DNA of 64,000 nt from Effrenium voratum. Its lineage: Eukaryota > Sar > Dinophyceae > Suessiales > Symbiodiniaceae. The number at the start of each line of letters is the position of its first letter. Position 1 is the first letter of the stretch. The notes beneath the pieces were generated by a model. That model had not been told where the DNA came from. It saw only the letters and a program-made list of their open reading frames with translations, and made no database searches. Below are positions 31,556-41,504 of the stretch, piece after piece. The position numbers were made by a program, and so were the translations under genes. The DNA is taken from positions 219,391 to 283,390 of the forward strand of contig CAUJNA010003779.1 in assembly GCA_963377175.1 (NCBI GenBank). Direction: 5' to 3'.

Positions 31556-31947
31556 GTTTCAGTCTCAATGTACCTTTGGGAGAGCGGACAATTTTGGCCT
31601 GAGAGGAACAAGGCTTCACCTTTGATTGTGCGAAAGTGCTCACGGAGGCCACAAGCTTGGACATCATGGTCGTTGGCGGCCTGGCGGGCCGCCCTCCTTG
31701 CCTTATTAGCCATGCTCACAACTGCATTGGCATCATCACGCGACAGCCAAGAGTATATCAAGCTGGGTAACATCGGGGCACTGTGTCCAGTACACAAAGA
31801 CATGTGCGTTCGTCGCGAGCCATTTGGGCCACCCACGTTGGTATCCGGGTGCGACTGCGATAGCATGCCAAAGTTCCTGCAGGTGAAGCCATCGTCTGCG
31901 GCTGTCATATTGATGCCAACCATGCGAGTCAAAGGCACGCCTCATGG

Positions 31948-33282
31948 TCAACAAGGTGGAGAGCCTACGGACTTGCTTGACACGTTGCTGCGCAAACACA
32001 GAAGCGCATGCCACCGGGGGCTGATACTCATCCTGCCGCCCAGAGTCAAGGGGCCTGTGAGGTGGTTCGAATGCAAGAGGTTCCCAACGGCACCTACCAC
32101 GGAAATGCTCAGGCAGGCGGCGGCCAGTGTGACGTTGGTGCAACACTGCAACTGATTGCTCAACACATCCAGCCCACAATTTCCACACATCAACCGTATC
32201 AAGCGCAGTATCACTAATGGATCTGTCAAGGAGGATCGAATCAGCTTGCTGCTGATACACAGCAGGTCTGCCCAACTACTAGGCAGGCTCCACACAAAGT
32301 AGTCCGGTTTGGATTGCGGCACAGTAAGATGGACAAAAAGGGGGGCGTGGTTGGAAAGCCTGAGATCGGTGCGAGTTTGAACCCTCTGAATCCAAGGCAA
32401 CATCTGCGAAGGAAAGAGCATAGTGTCGTTGTGTGTGGCTTCATTACACGTAGGCGCTAATGAGACACCACGCGTTGACTGATAATACTGGATGACATCA
32501 ACAAAGCCCTTCTGGAACAGGGTCTGCAACGCTGGTGCACTGGAAGGTGGCATATTGAAATCCCCCGCAAGTATGCTGTAGCCGCTGTAAGCTTGAACCC
32601 AAGACACGGCTTCAGCAAACAAGGCATCATTGGCGGCAGCTTGTCCAGTACACGTGGTCAGACCGTAAATAACAACGCACTGCACGGCACATGGTCCAAT
32701 CTGGACAAGACATCGCATGAGTCGACCGGCATTATACATGCCAGTGGGACCATCATCACATGGCAACGGCTTAATTGAAAGGCGTGTTATGCAAGCAACG
32801 CCACATGCGTGACCACGAACACATGCTTGTCTGGAGTCCTGACTCCGAGTCTTATCAGGTGAAGGTGCACCGAATACGACGCGTTTACCTGATCCACGCA
32901 TTTGACTACGGACACTTTTTTGAGCATCAATAGTGGTTGAAGTTTCCGACAAAAACTGTACATCTGAAGGATGTTCAATGATCACATCATGATGGGTATA
33001 AAGACTGGTTGGATTAAAAACAGAAAGGGTAACATCCTCATAGATGGCAGTATCGGAGCCAGAAGGCCCGGGATTCGCAGCTTGGCCTACACATACTCCC
33101 CTAAGTGCATCAAAGTCATCGACCGTCTTTCCGGTATGACAAGCAAAACCCCGATGTTCAGGCACAAGTTGTAAAATGTAGATTGTACTGTGGGCACGGG
33201 ATGTATAGCCCGGAGAGCACTCACGGGAACCCGTACAAGTGGATCGACGCGCAACGGCTGATTCCGTTGCCAAAACTGTCAA
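31948..33282 (-). CDS. LINE 1 AP-like endonuclease
   Basis: Upstream of the domain is GVCVGQAANPGPSGSD (NPGP at 33064-33075), shared with LINE 2. Endonuclease motifs are LSVFNPTSL, VQFLSETST (catalytic Glu), SILAGDFNMPPSS (Asp-Asn) and LSNHAPLFVHL. The last should contain Asp-His but has Asn-His, so activity may be lost. This domain nicks target DNA to prime reverse transcription. Later residues become less like endonuclease and lead toward RT. Confidence 0.75.
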   Translation of the reverse strand: MTVLATESAVARRSTCTGSRECSPGYTSRAHSTIYILQLVPEHRGFACHTGKTVDDFDALRGVCVGQAANPGPSGSDTAIYEDVTLSVFNPTSLYTHHDVIIEHPSDVQFLSETSTTIDAQKSVRSQMRGSGKRVVFGAPSPDKTRSQDSRQACVRGHACGVACITRLSIKPLPCDDGPTGMYNAGRLMRCLVQIGPCAVQCVVIYGLTTCTGQAAANDALFAEAVSWVQAYSGYSILAGDFNMPPSSAPALQTLFQKGFVDVIQYYQSTRGVSLAPTCNEATHNDTMLFPSQMLPWIQRVQTRTDLRLSNHAPLFVHLTVPQSKPDYFVWSLPSSWADLLCISSKLIRSSLTDPLVILRLIRLMCGNCGLDVLSNQLQCCTNVTLAAACLSISVVGAVGNLLHSNHLTGPLTLGGRMSISPRWHALLCLRSNVSSKSVGSPPC

Positions 33283-33851
33283 CCACCCATCTCTTCATCG
33301 TCATCCTCAACGTCACGAACACGCTTGGAAGGCGGACGAGCCCCAGATGCCGACAACTCCATAAGGAGAGATTTCAGCTCATCAAATCCGTCCTTCATTC
33401 TGCGCTCCTGCTGGGCGACACACTTGCGTAAGCTCTCGTCAAACGAGGTGTCGAGCTTCTTGACCTGCTGATGCACTTGATTGACATCTTTCTGAACCGC
33501 ATCCTGGCGCTTTTCCATGCTGGACATGGCCGTCTTGAGTTCGGCAAGCTGCTTCTCTTGTTGATGGAAGGTGGCGGGGTCGCCTTGAGGGTGTCTGCCA
33601 CGGGACTGCAAAGCCTTCTCCCAAGGGTCGGAGGCAACTAGCGGATCCTGAGGGCCATCAGCAATGGTCGGCTTCTGCGTGGTTACACTCAGCACAGGCG
33701 GCTGACCGGCCACAGGATTAGTCGTGCGACTACCAGTAAATCTACGTTGCACAGGTTTGGCCAAAACCGTGTGGTGATTCATCTGCATAAACTCCGCAGG
33801 CGGTTCCGTCAAGGCGGCAACTAACCACACGTCGCTGGCAATACTTCGCAC
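33279..33851 (-). CDS. LINE 1 ORF1-like protein, coiled-coil part
   Basis: The frame includes ASDPWEKALQSRGRHPQGDP, a Pro/Gln-rich segment, then a strong coiled coil (EKQLAELKTAMSSMEKRQDA, VQKDVNQVHQQVKKLDTSFD, QQERRMKDGFDELKSLLMEL), a basic patch PPSKRVRD and an acidic end. The same arrangement (DPW box, coil, Pro-Ser-Lys-Lys basic patch, acidic end) occurs in LINE 2 at 48.5-48.96 kb, supporting a trimerising ORF1-like function. Confidence 0.6.
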   Translation of the reverse strand: MRSIASDVWLVAALTEPPAEFMQMNHHTVLAKPVQRRFTGSRTTNPVAGQPPVLSVTTQKPTIADGPQDPLVASDPWEKALQSRGRHPQGDPATFHQQEKQLAELKTAMSSMEKRQDAVQKDVNQVHQQVKKLDTSFDESLRKCVAQQERRMKDGFDELKSLLMELSASGARPPSKRVRDVEDDDEEMGG

Positions 33852-34720
33852 AACAGTGGTGTTGTGCCACTTGATATCCTGCAGCCATCGACGTAAATCA
33901 CTGGCATCGATTCGGGTTGCAGCCGATACAAGAGGCGACCAAGCTTGAGTTCAGGTTCGGTCTCATTGGGGTATAGCCGAGTCCATACAGCTGGATAGTC
34001 GGCCTCAGAGAGACGTGCACCATAGCCTTTACGCGATCTCGTGAGTCCTTGGTGCTCAGGAATTTTCTTGATGAGCAACAGTGCAGACGCTCGTGCCTCT
34101 GCAAGGGGCAGGATCGCATAGGGTTCCTTGGCGACCTCATTCGGGGTGATGGGCTGCACAAAGACATGGTTCAACCCAGATTGAGACAGAATCTCTTGAC
34201 CAAGCGCAGTTTTCACCGGCGCTGCAAGCACCTGCGTCCATAGATCTGACGAGCAGTCGTCACGGAAGACATTGAACACACATGGGCGCGTGTCAGCAAC
34301 AGCAACTTTGCCGACGGCATCATGTCCGAAACGTATGGCCCTCTTCCCAAGTTGATGGGCACAAACACTCAGGACAACGGGCTGAGCGGCGTCATGTGCC
34401 GGGATACGCATGGTGGTACAGGCATCTTGAAGAGCACACTTGCAATGAGCACCAAGAACCATCAAGGCAAGAGGATGATCAAATGTCTGTGGCTCTTGAA
34501 GCCAGGGTGCAGCGGCCTCAGCATCCAAGAGGACTACGGCAGGCCCACAGTGCTCGGCCATATCATGAATAATTGTGGCAGCAATGCCTTCCTGTGTCTT
34601 TGCAAATCCGGGCACAAGGGTGAAGTGTGTCGCCTGATGTGGCACCGTCAAGCGTTTCACACTCTTGGAGCCGGATGACTTTTGCACAGCGAGCTGCATG
34701 CTCGGGAGTTTAGTTCTCAT
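33821..34720 (-). CDS. LINE 1 ORF1-like protein, N-terminal half
   Basis: The frame begins MRTKLPSMQLAVQKSSGSK and runs 299 codons. Readable segments include HFTLVPGFAKTQEGIAATII, PYAILPLAEARASALLLIKK and YGARLSEADYPAVWTRLYPN. No zinc knuckle or RRM is evident. In this LINE type the region precedes the endonuclease and probably gives an RNA-binding or assembly protein. It ends in a shifted frame; the natural continuation is the coiled-coil segment at 33279-33851. Confidence 0.6.
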   Translation of the reverse strand: MRTKLPSMQLAVQKSSGSKSVKRLTVPHQATHFTLVPGFAKTQEGIAATIIHDMAEHCGPAVVLLDAEAAAPWLQEPQTFDHPLALMVLGAHCKCALQDACTTMRIPAHDAAQPVVLSVCAHQLGKRAIRFGHDAVGKVAVADTRPCVFNVFRDDCSSDLWTQVLAAPVKTALGQEILSQSGLNHVFVQPITPNEVAKEPYAILPLAEARASALLLIKKIPEHQGLTRSRKGYGARLSEADYPAVWTRLYPNETEPELKLGRLLYRLQPESMPVIYVDGCRISSGTTPLLCEVLPATCG

Positions 34721-34749
34721 CGACTGTCTCGAAGACCGGGCAACACATC

Positions 34750-35080
34750 TTGAACAATGTGATTCGCCTTACCGCCGGTAGACAGATCATGCCGAGAACT
34801 GCTTTCAAGAGCCAGCCGAATGGAAGACCTTGCAGTGTTCATGTCATCTTTCCTTTGCATGGAGGTGGTGGTAACTCCGAGCCGGTAGGTGATTTGGTCT
34901 CCTTGCTCACGCGTACCATGTGCTTGCAGGGAGCCGAGCAAGAATCGCAAGCATTTGCTCAGAAGATTGTTGCCCAGCTTGGGGCTGCACGCATCCGCCG
35001 GGTGTGCGCAGAAACACGGCCAGAACACATTGGGAAGGGCCTGAGAGGTTTGGCGTCAGCGGCGAGTGTCACGTGCCGCC
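34750..35080 (+). CDS. Unrecognised ORF between LINE 1 and the helicase
   Basis: The plus frame from MNNVIRLTAGRQIMPRTA includes VHVIFPLHGGGGNSEPVG, then CLQGAEQESQAFAQKIVAQL and GAARIRRVCAETRPEHIGKG. It has good protein character and a helical Gln/Ala segment. It might be part of another LINE ORF1 or an exon. No domain assigned. Confidence 0.35.
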
Positions 35081-35089
35081 GCCGCCCCT

Positions 35090-35620
35090 CAACGATAATG
35101 CCTTCTTCACCGGTCTGTCCTCCTCCGTTCGGGCGTCTGGCAGGCCCGCAGATGGCGGACCTGACGGCGACGAGACACGGCACAAAATCCTCTTTTGCGA
35201 CGGCATGCTCTACAATTTCAAGGAGCGTGTCCTCCGATCACGATCCCCGCCGACCGCATGGGCTTCCACGCAAAGGCGACCAAGCTCTTCGAGCAATCCT
35301 GGCTTTCTTGAAGGAGCATGTGGAGACGGGAGTCTGCGCGACGCCGCGGTTCTGCGATGTACTGCATCTGGGGAAGCCAGGATTCCGGAAAGGACACCAA
35401 GGTGAAGATGTTGCACGCCTTCCTCAAGGACAACTACGGGGCGCAGCTTCCGGGAAACTATGTGGTGCAACAGACTCGCTGCCTGACCGCGAAGGACGGA
35501 CCCGCGCCTTACCATGCAAGGACTCGACAAGCGGTACATCTTCTTCCTCAAATCTCGTGGACCACATGCTAGGGTCCCCGAAAACACGTCAGCGCTGGTC
35601 CAAAGTGCCGTAATCATCAG
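35090..35620 (+). pseudogene. D5-like SF3 helicase, broken
   Basis: The plus strand carries, over three frames, features of the poxvirus-D5 type primase-helicase used by giant viruses and Polinton-like viruses: KILFCDGMLYNFKERVL (D5_N-like), MYCIWGSQDSGKDTKVKMLH (P-loop; the residue after GK is D, not S/T), FLKDNYGAQLPGNYVVQQ, and then a GPAPYHA segment. SF3 helicases unwind viral DNA during replication. Frameshifts and the altered P-loop show it is inactive. It lies just upstream of the other virus-derived genes. Confidence 0.6.
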
Positions 35621-35639
35621 GGACTTGGAGCCAGAAAGT

Positions 35640-36060
35640 CGTCCAGCTGCCTGACAGCACAGCTGCCGGCCTGCCCCTCGTGGCCCGCCGCGTCGCCGCT
35701 TGGAAAGCGCTGCTTGATGCGGCGGTTCGTCAAGTCCTTGTTGTGCTGGAACCGTGGCGTTGTCTTAGAACTCTGTGCCGCTACTGCTTCTCCACGTCTT
35801 CCGGGGCCTTGTGGGCCGCACGTTGTGGGCCAAAGCGGTCTGCTCAAAGCCTTTGAGGTTCCACGGAGCCTCCCGGGCAAAGCGTCCATCCACCAGACCG
35901 TCTTCCCGCGTGTCTGGCTGAAGTTGGATGGTCGTTCGGCCTCGGGGCCAACTTGCGCCGGCCATCGTCGGGCGCCTCGAAGGTACCTTAAGGTCGCGCT
36001 GCCTCGCAAGTTGTTACTGCTTCTGTGGGTCCCCAGTTGAAGTCGGGCCAGTCCCTCAGC
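35640..36060 (-). other. Unassigned virus-region sequence
   Basis: Minus frames include RTTIQLQPDTREDGLVDGRF and APWNLKGFEQTALAHNVRPT, then RFQHNKDLTNRRIKQRF. The sequence is protein-like but too broken to place. It lies directly downstream of tail-fibre copy B and could be another decayed viral gene. Confidence 0.3.
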
Positions 36061-36905
36061 GCCTCCATGTTTACTTGTTCTGCCCCCGCTGGCCTGCCAG
36101 GCTTCCAACTCGTCCAGGGGCTTGGAAGCCCACCCCCCAGACACGCTGAAGGTCAAGCGTGATCGTCGCTCACCGGTGCCGTCAGGTTCTTGCGAAGTCG
36201 TTCGAGGCGTAGCCAGCCTCAGTTCATATCCGGGCGTTTTACTTGAAGCTTGTGTCCACGTTGGTGTTGCCTGCGAGCACCAGGCAGCCGGGGTTCCTCT
36301 GGAGTGCGTCGAGAGGCTCTTCGTCTGACCAGCGCCTCTTGTTGATATGATGAGCTTACTGGTGCGCCCCGCCGTCTCGCTCCAGGAAGACCCGCGCCTC
36401 TGGTCCCAGCTCCGGGCCGCTGGAGGCCACACTGTGTGGTGGCTGCGAAGCTCGCCGCGGTTGCTGCGCCCGAGGCCGTCAACGTGCCCGTGGATGCACA
36501 GCAGCTGGTCGCAGCCCACGTTGCCCTGCGCGGTGTGCCCGTCCAGCGTGGCCGAGCCCTGAGGGCCAGCGAGAGATCGTCCGAGAAGTTGCGGTGTTGG
36601 TCACGATGAGTGTGTTGGACGCGAAGAGCTGCGGCGCGGGACCGTGTCCAAGCGTCGTCGCCGCAGACCACGCTGCCCGTCGACACTCGCCGCTTATGCT
36701 GTGAAGGCGCAGTCCAGGCTCTCGCAGTCCAGCGGGCTCGCGGAGCCCGTGCCCGTGACCGCCCCGGTGGCTGCGAAGCTCGCTGCGGTTGCTGCGCCTG
36801 AGGCCGTCAGCGTGCCCGTGGACACGTCGCCCACCGTGGTGAAGTTCCCAGCGTTGGCCGTGTTGTTGATGGTGAGAGTGCTGCCAGTGCTTCCGGTGGC
36901 CGAGC
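36060..36905 (-). pseudogene. Tail-fibre copy B, distal part with degraded S74 end
   Basis: Minus-strand pieces follow copy C: SGTVSAPQ-like, LFASNTLIVTNTATSR, LVRRRASRR in place of the QTKSLSTL segment, and a terminal LDELEAWQAS matching LEEVEAWQAQ of copy C. The S74 chaperone core is hardly readable, with several deletions. This copy is more decayed than copy C. It is separated from its upstream part by the SINE at 36926-37080. Confidence 0.6.
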
Positions 36906-36925
36906 TCAGCCCACGCTGGCCGCCC
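36906..36925. repeat. Left target-site duplication of the SINE
   Basis: TCAGCCCACGCTGGCCGCCC, identical to 37081-37100. The uninterrupted sequence (CCCACGCTGGCCGC followed by TGATGCTCAGCG) is present in tail-fibre copy C at about 45.85 kb, confirming an insertion. Confidence 0.9.
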
Positions 36926-37080
36926 AGACGACGCCGTGGTGAGATGGTAAAGACGTTGGTCCGGAAACGTCAGACAGTCGCCGGGTTCGATTCCACCCTG
37001 GTACACGGATAAGTCTCAAGTTAGCCGACCGATGCCACTAGGCTCAAGGCGGCAGGGTGAAAAAAAAATAAAATAATCAA
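36926..37080 (+). mobile_element. tRNA-derived SINE with 20-bp target duplication
   Basis: A 155-bp insertion with a degenerate A box (TGGTGAGATGG), a perfect B box (GGTTCGATTCC), a 6-bp anticodon-like stem (GACGTT/AACGTC), an unrelated body, and an A-rich tail (GAAAAAAAAATAAAATAATC). A perfect 20-bp direct repeat borders it. This is the classic SINE structure: polymerase III promoter, A-rich 3-prime end, LINE-machinery-type target duplication. It lies in tail-fibre copy B, so it post-dates the viral gene. Confidence 0.85.
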
Positions 37081-37100
37081 TCAGCCCACGCTGGCCGCCC
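37081..37100. repeat. Right target-site duplication of the SINE
   Basis: Identical to 36906-36925; after it the tail-fibre sequence resumes. Confidence 0.9.
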
Positions 37101-38299
37101 CCTGATGCTCAGCGTGCTGCCCGACACGGCGCTGGTGGACGTCAGCGTGGCTCCGGCGACGGTGCGGTGGCTGCGAGCTGCGCCCAAACGTCCACGCCCG
37201 TTGTGACACGTCCGTGCAGTTCACGTCGTTGCACAGCAGCTGGTCGCAGCCCACGTTGCCCGCGCAGTGAGTCCGTCCAGAGTGTCGCAAAGCTGGCACT
37301 TCGGTTCGGCGGCTCGATCTCCGGGCTGGTGCAGCAGTCGGCGGGCACGCTGGACCTATACAGCATGCAGATCTTCGAGAAAGACTCGGTCTCCGACGGA
37401 CTGCTGCGGCACCGAGAAGTCCAGGCGCGCCGTGCTCCAGACTCCCTGCGAGGGCGTGCCGAGGAAGGTGCCGGTGACGCCCGTAGTCGTTTCGGCCGCG
37501 CTGACGACATCACCAGGTTGGAGGCCGTGCCTGGTACCGGCAGCCGAAAGAGTAGCGTCTTCCCGGCGTCAGTGTAGGTGCGCACAATGTTCCAGGCGAA
37601 GGCGCTCAGGGTCATGGCGTAGCCCTCCACCTGGAAGCGTGAAGCTGGCCACGGAGCTCTGGCTGGAGCGCACCAAAAAATTCCTAATGTGGTGAGCGTG
37701 GGCTCCAGCAGCACCTCTCCCAGGGTGGCCAGTGACGCCGCCCTCCTCCGTGTTGCCGACCTCCAGGGTTGCGTCCAGAGGCCGTAGACGTCCGCCGTTC
37801 CTGCCGTCTGGTTGGGCAGGAGGCACGGTGAGTACATCTTGGCCGTGCTCCAGGCGCCCTGGTCACCCACGAAGCTGCCGTACAAGGGGTCGTAGACGTT
37901 GTCGGCCTCGGACATGTGCACCACGAAGTTGGAGGCCGTGCCGAGCCGGTACCGGCAGGCGAAGAGGAGCTCTCGGCCGGGCGTCTGCAGCACGGCGATG
38001 CTGCTTCCGTGCGCGGCCACCTGTCCGTCCGTGGTGGCCAGGGCCGCCAGGGGCGCAATTGCCGGCGCCAGCACGCTGCTGTCCAGCTTTGAGGCCAGCT
38101 CTGCGGTGACCCGGTCGTCCAGGGACTGGATGGCAGCCGCGTTGTTGCCGGAGGCTGCCGTGTTCACCGCCAGGTCCGTTACTTGAGCGTAGGCCGTCAG
38201 AGCCAGGGCCAGCTGCCCTGCGGTGACGTGCGTGCCGTCAGTCGCCTCTCCGTTGCCCAGGACCTCCGGGATGTTGCCCGTGACAGGTCCTTCAAACAT
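37101..38299 (-). pseudogene. Tail-fibre copy B, N-terminal and middle part
   Basis: The minus frame begins MFEGPVTGNIPEVLGNGEAT at 38299 and runs through the Ala-rich coiled coil (NNAAAIQSLDDRVTAELASK), then ELLFACRYRLGTASNFVVHM, DPLYGSFVGDQGAWSTAKMY, LLPNQTAGTADVYGLW and AMTLSAFAWNIVRT. The YRLGTASN block recurs, suggesting an internally repeated fibre shaft. Single-base shifts occur from about 37850 onward. Tail fibres of viruses bind the host surface; here the gene is a relic. Confidence 0.7.
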
Positions 38300-38600
38300 G
38301 TTTACATATGTTTTCGCCGAAATGATTTGACCGATGGCGCCGGTCAAATCGTGACACAGCCCATGGGTGACCTGAAAGCGAGCCCGCACCAGGCCCGCAC
38401 CAGGCCCGCACCAGGCCCGCACCAGGGTTTCTCGGAAGTAGCGTCTCAAATGATTTGACCGGTGGCGCCAGTCAATCGCAAGACCTCACCGGTCAAATAA
38501 AAAGCGTGCTACAGTCGTCGTCCCACGCGACAACTGGAAAACATTTTTCCCTACAGTCGTCCCCCCACGGGACAACTGGATTTTTTTTCCTGGACCTCGG
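38300..38600. promoter_or_regulatory. Hairpin-rich region upstream of tail-fibre copy B
   Basis: Next to the start codon are CATATG-rich sequence and hairpins with arms TTTGACCG/CGGTCAAA (38326-38348) and TTTGACCGG (38454-38475), loops around ATGGCG. A CCCGCACCAGG 11-mer repeats about four times at 38385-38427. Two hairpins of the CAGTCGTCC/GGACAACTG type lie at about 38512-38580. Probably viral promoter or intergenic DNA. Confidence 0.55.
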
Positions 38601-39110
38601 GTGGCGCAAGCGCGGCCGGGTTGAGGCTTCTATGCCGGGCAGGAATGTGATGCTCGAAAGCACAAGTGGCACTTGTGCTTTCGAAGCGGCCGGGTGGGAG
38701 GCTCCGATGCCGGGCAGGTGGCGCGGCCGGGTGGCGCGCTAGGTGTGGAGCCAAAAAATGTCGAGGTTGTCCCCCCACAGGACAACTTCGACATTTTTTT
38801 TTCCTGGGAAGAATTCCGACCTTGGCGCGGGCTCGGCAGGGCTCCGATGCCGGGCAGGTGGCGCGGCCGGGTGGCGCAGCGCCAATCCGTTTGGCCTCGG
38901 AACTGGAAACAGGCACGGACCATTTTTTGGTTGATGCCCGCGTAGAGTTCAGCTTAAGAGTCGTTGGGCGAACCCGTCGGCGGGCTGGCGTGGCTCCGAT
39001 GCCAGGCAGGCGGCGCGGCCGGGTGGAGGCTTCTATGCCAGGCAGGTGGTGCGGCGGTGCGTTCATCCTGCTGGCCTCCGGTGGTCTCTGCCGCGGCGGG
39101 CGGGCTGGCG
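38600..39110. repeat. GC-rich repeat module, forward copies
   Basis: Four or five imperfect copies of a module around GATGCCGGGCAGGTGGCGCG followed by GCCGGGTGG, at about 38625, 38705, 38845, 38995 and 39028. Reverse-orientation copies lie at 42915-42990 and 43815-43970. Also here: the palindrome at 38655-38683 and a hairpin with arms GTTGTCC/GGACAAC (38762-38790). Confidence 0.7.
38655..38683. repeat. Perfect 14-bp inverted repeat with 1-base centre
   Basis: Arms CGAAAGCACAAGTG and CACTTGTGCTTTCG are separated by a single G, a near-perfect palindrome within the GC-rich module region. Confidence 0.9.
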
Positions 39111-39230
39111 CCTGTGGGTTTTAAACACAGCTGCCTCTACTCTCATCTTGAAAATTCGACTCCTGTCGGCGTGTCCGTTTGCGTCGCCGCTTGCCGGGGG
39201 CGTGTGAGAAAACACCAAGAGTGTTCAGCG

Positions 39231-39430
39231 ATGACGCGTGTGCGCCGGCCTGAGAAGAAGTGTCCGCACGGGCGGCGGCGGCACCGGTGCCTCGACTGCG
39301 GCGGCGCGTCGGTCTGCGTGCGCGGGCGACAGCGGCACCGGTGCTGCGACTGCGGCGGCGCGTCGGTCTGCGGGGCGGAGGCGAGCTGAGTGCTGCGACT
39401 GCGGCAGGCTTAGGTGCGCAACTCCAGCAT
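39231..39430 (+). pseudogene. CHG-repeat zinc-binding segment
   Basis: The frame MTRVRRPEKKCPHGRRRHRC, then LDCGGASVCVRGRQRHRCCD and CGGASVCG has two to three copies of a C-x-H/R-G-R-x4-C-x2-C-G-G repeat. This repeat is common in algal and large-virus proteins and probably binds zinc. The same repeat, better preserved, begins the nuclease gene at 44.9 kb. Here it lies directly upstream of the integrase and loses frame at about 39389. Confidence 0.6.
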
Positions 39431-39439
39431 CTCCAGAGA

Positions 39440-40190
39440 GGAAGTGAAGGCGTTTCTGGACGGCCTCCGGGTAAACCAGTAAACCAGGACCGAGCGCAGA
39501 GAGGCTACAGACACGAAGGCCTTTGGGGGCAAGCCCTACCCCTTCATGCTGGTGGCCATCGATGCGCTGACCAAAAAAGTGGCCGCGGAGTCGCTGAAGG
39601 ACCGTCTTGCAACCACCACCGCGGCGGGCATGAAGAGGTGTTTCGGGGCGCCGGCCAACGTGTACTCCGACGACGGCTCCAAGTTCAAGAGGGAGTTCAA
39701 GGAGCTGCTTGCTTTCTGGGACATCGAGAAGCAGGTGACCAGGGGCCACGCCTACTTTGCAGAGCGCGGGGCCAGTGGCACCTTATGCTGCCTAACGTCT
39801 TGAACCAAATCAAGTGGCGCCGAACCTCGCCTACTCTGACCCCGAAATGGCTGAGATTGCTCTACACAACATCGAGCGCAGGGCCAAACACAAGGTGACC
39901 CGCCCGAAAATCAAGGTTGGGGATATGGTTAGGATCAGGGTTAAGCCGATCGAAAGCAGGGGCTCCTACAGGGTCAACGAGATAGCCTGGAGCGAAAAGG
40001 TATACAGGGTAGCCTCCGCCGAGAGCGGGGAGATGGGGGCGAGGTTTGGCTTGGAGGGGTGGCCGGAAAAGGTGGTGCCCAGAGATCTCCGAAAAGTCCG
40101 CGAAAACTCAGCTCCCAAGCCGCGGGGGCTGGAGGTGCAGTCCTGCCAGCGGAGGCTACAGAGAGCCCCCAGGCTTCCACCTCCCTTTTG
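39440..40190 (+). pseudogene. Retroviral-type integrase (Polinton-like), broken
   Basis: The core reads GGKPYPFMLVAIDALTKK (first Asp), APANVYSDDGSKFKREF (second Asp) and TRGHAYFAERGAS (Glu region). The frame shifts, then continues EIALHNIERRAKHKVTRPKI and KVGDMVRIRVKPIES, ending EGWPEKVVPRDLRKV, an SH3-like C-terminal domain of Polinton and retroviral integrases. Such integrases insert viral DNA with terminal repeats. At least two frameshifts (near 39775 and 39800) inactivate it. It is followed by the non-coding block at 40250-41345. Confidence 0.75.
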
Positions 40191-40249
40191 AGACTCTGTT
40201 CTCTGTGCCTCTACGTCTCTACTCTGCATCTCCAACAGCTCCGACTGAG

Positions 40250-41345
40250 TAGTAAGGAAAGGGGGCTTATAGTCTCCGAATTATTTTGGTTTTTTGGCCC
40301 AAAAACCCTGCAAAACTGCATAATTTTCAACCAGCTGAACTTGTCACCAGCGATGTCACCGCTTCGTCACCGCTCCGTTTTTGGTGCAAAAAGCGCTAAA
40401 AACGGCAAACTCCGAAAAGTTTGTTTTTTCGTGTAGACGTCAAACGTGGCGCCTAAGCCTCCAAATTCGCGCGTTTTCGGTCGAAATCGCCCTCCAAACG
40501 TTGCTGATTCCGTTTTCTGCCCGGAAAAGCACAAATTCCATCCCGCCAAGCTTGTCACCGTTCGCCACCGCTTTGTCACCGCTCGCTTTTGGGTCGAAAA
40601 AGTGCGCAAAAGCGGCCCAGTTCCCGAGTTTTGGAGTCGCAGGGTTTTCCGCGGCACGACAGCCAGCCGAGGACCTGGCTCGGAGCGCGGCAGCCCGCCG
40701 AGGCTTTGGCTTGTACGTCAGCCCGCCGAACTTGTCACCGCCTTTGTCACCGCTCCGTCTGGCTCCGTTTTTGGTGCAAAAAGCGCTCAAAGCGGCCAAC
40801 TCCGAAAAGTTTGTTTTTTTGTGTCAGACGGCAAGTGGGATGCCTGAGCCTCAAGTTTTGCTTGTTTTCGGTCGAAAGCAGGCTCCAGACGCTGACTTTG
40901 CTCAGGATTCCCGGAAAACAGGCAAATTCCATCCCGCCGAGCTTGTCACCGCTTGTCACCGCTTTGTCACCGCTCTCTTTTGGGCCGAAAAGTGCGCAAA
41001 AGCGGCCAAGTTCCCGAGAGGACTTCGTTCTTGGCAAGTTTGAGTCAATAATGGAACGGGCTGATTCATTAATGGGCAAGGTTGGTTCATTAATGCCCGG
41101 CCGCAGGTGGTGCAGAGACAGCTGAGACAAGGTAGCGCTTGAGCCCCCAGAGGTGCCCCATTGACCTAAAAAAACTATGCACACAACGCATAGTTACATC
41201 GGTCAATTCTTCATGTGCTACGTCGGTCAATTCATCATGTGCTGCAGGCCGAGGTGTCCCAAGTGTTTTGACCGACGCCATCGGTCAATTCACAGCGAGC
41301 GGTATCATAAGTGAAGGATATTTTCCCTCACTTCATGTACTGGTA
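40250..41345 (-). other. Conserved non-coding block N, copy 1
   Basis: About 1.1 kb, largely the reverse complement of 46505-47710. It contains two long tandem units (about 40337-40730 and 40735-41030) rich in the word GTCACCGCT and carrying GGTGCAAAAAGCGCT and GGTCGAAA. Next come palindromic TCGGTCAA motifs (41190-41288, including a hairpin at 41268-41288) and an AGTGA/TCACTT hairpin at about 41311-41333. The left border is AGTAGTAAGGAAA in both copies. No coding signal. It separates the integrase end from a tail-fibre fragment. Confidence 0.7.
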
Positions 41346-41504
41346 GCCTAGCACGGGAACCCGAAAATCCAGGCCCAAAGCAACTCAAGGGCTGTTGTGA
41401 GATGTTCTAGATTTATAACATCCAGCGCTACGAAGACCCCGAATGGCCCGTAGCAACTCAAGGGAGGCGTTGCGAAATTACAACACCCCATCGTTACAAG
41501 TCCG

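Larger units (their letters stand above)
27580..34740 (-). mobile_element. Long LINE-type retrotransposon 1
   Basis: On minus the order is an ORF1-like protein with a coiled coil, AP-like endonuclease, reverse transcriptase, zinc knuckle, RNase H and a C-terminal extension, over about 7.2 kb. A T-rich 3-prime region (27585-27960) follows the last stop. Several frameshifts break what is probably one or two long polyproteins. The left border abuts tail-fibre copy A. Its domain set and motif details match LINE 2 at 48.2-54.8 kb, but the two are well diverged, so they are separate members of one family. Borders are approximate. Confidence 0.85.

Noticed and set aside
33064..33075. Proven 2A self-separating peptide
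   Set aside because: Only NPGP is present; the D-x-E-x residues that normally precede it are missing, so activity cannot be claimed.
36926..37080. Functional tRNA gene
   Set aside because: The perfect target duplication, unrelated body and A-rich tail show a SINE; the cloverleaf is imperfect.
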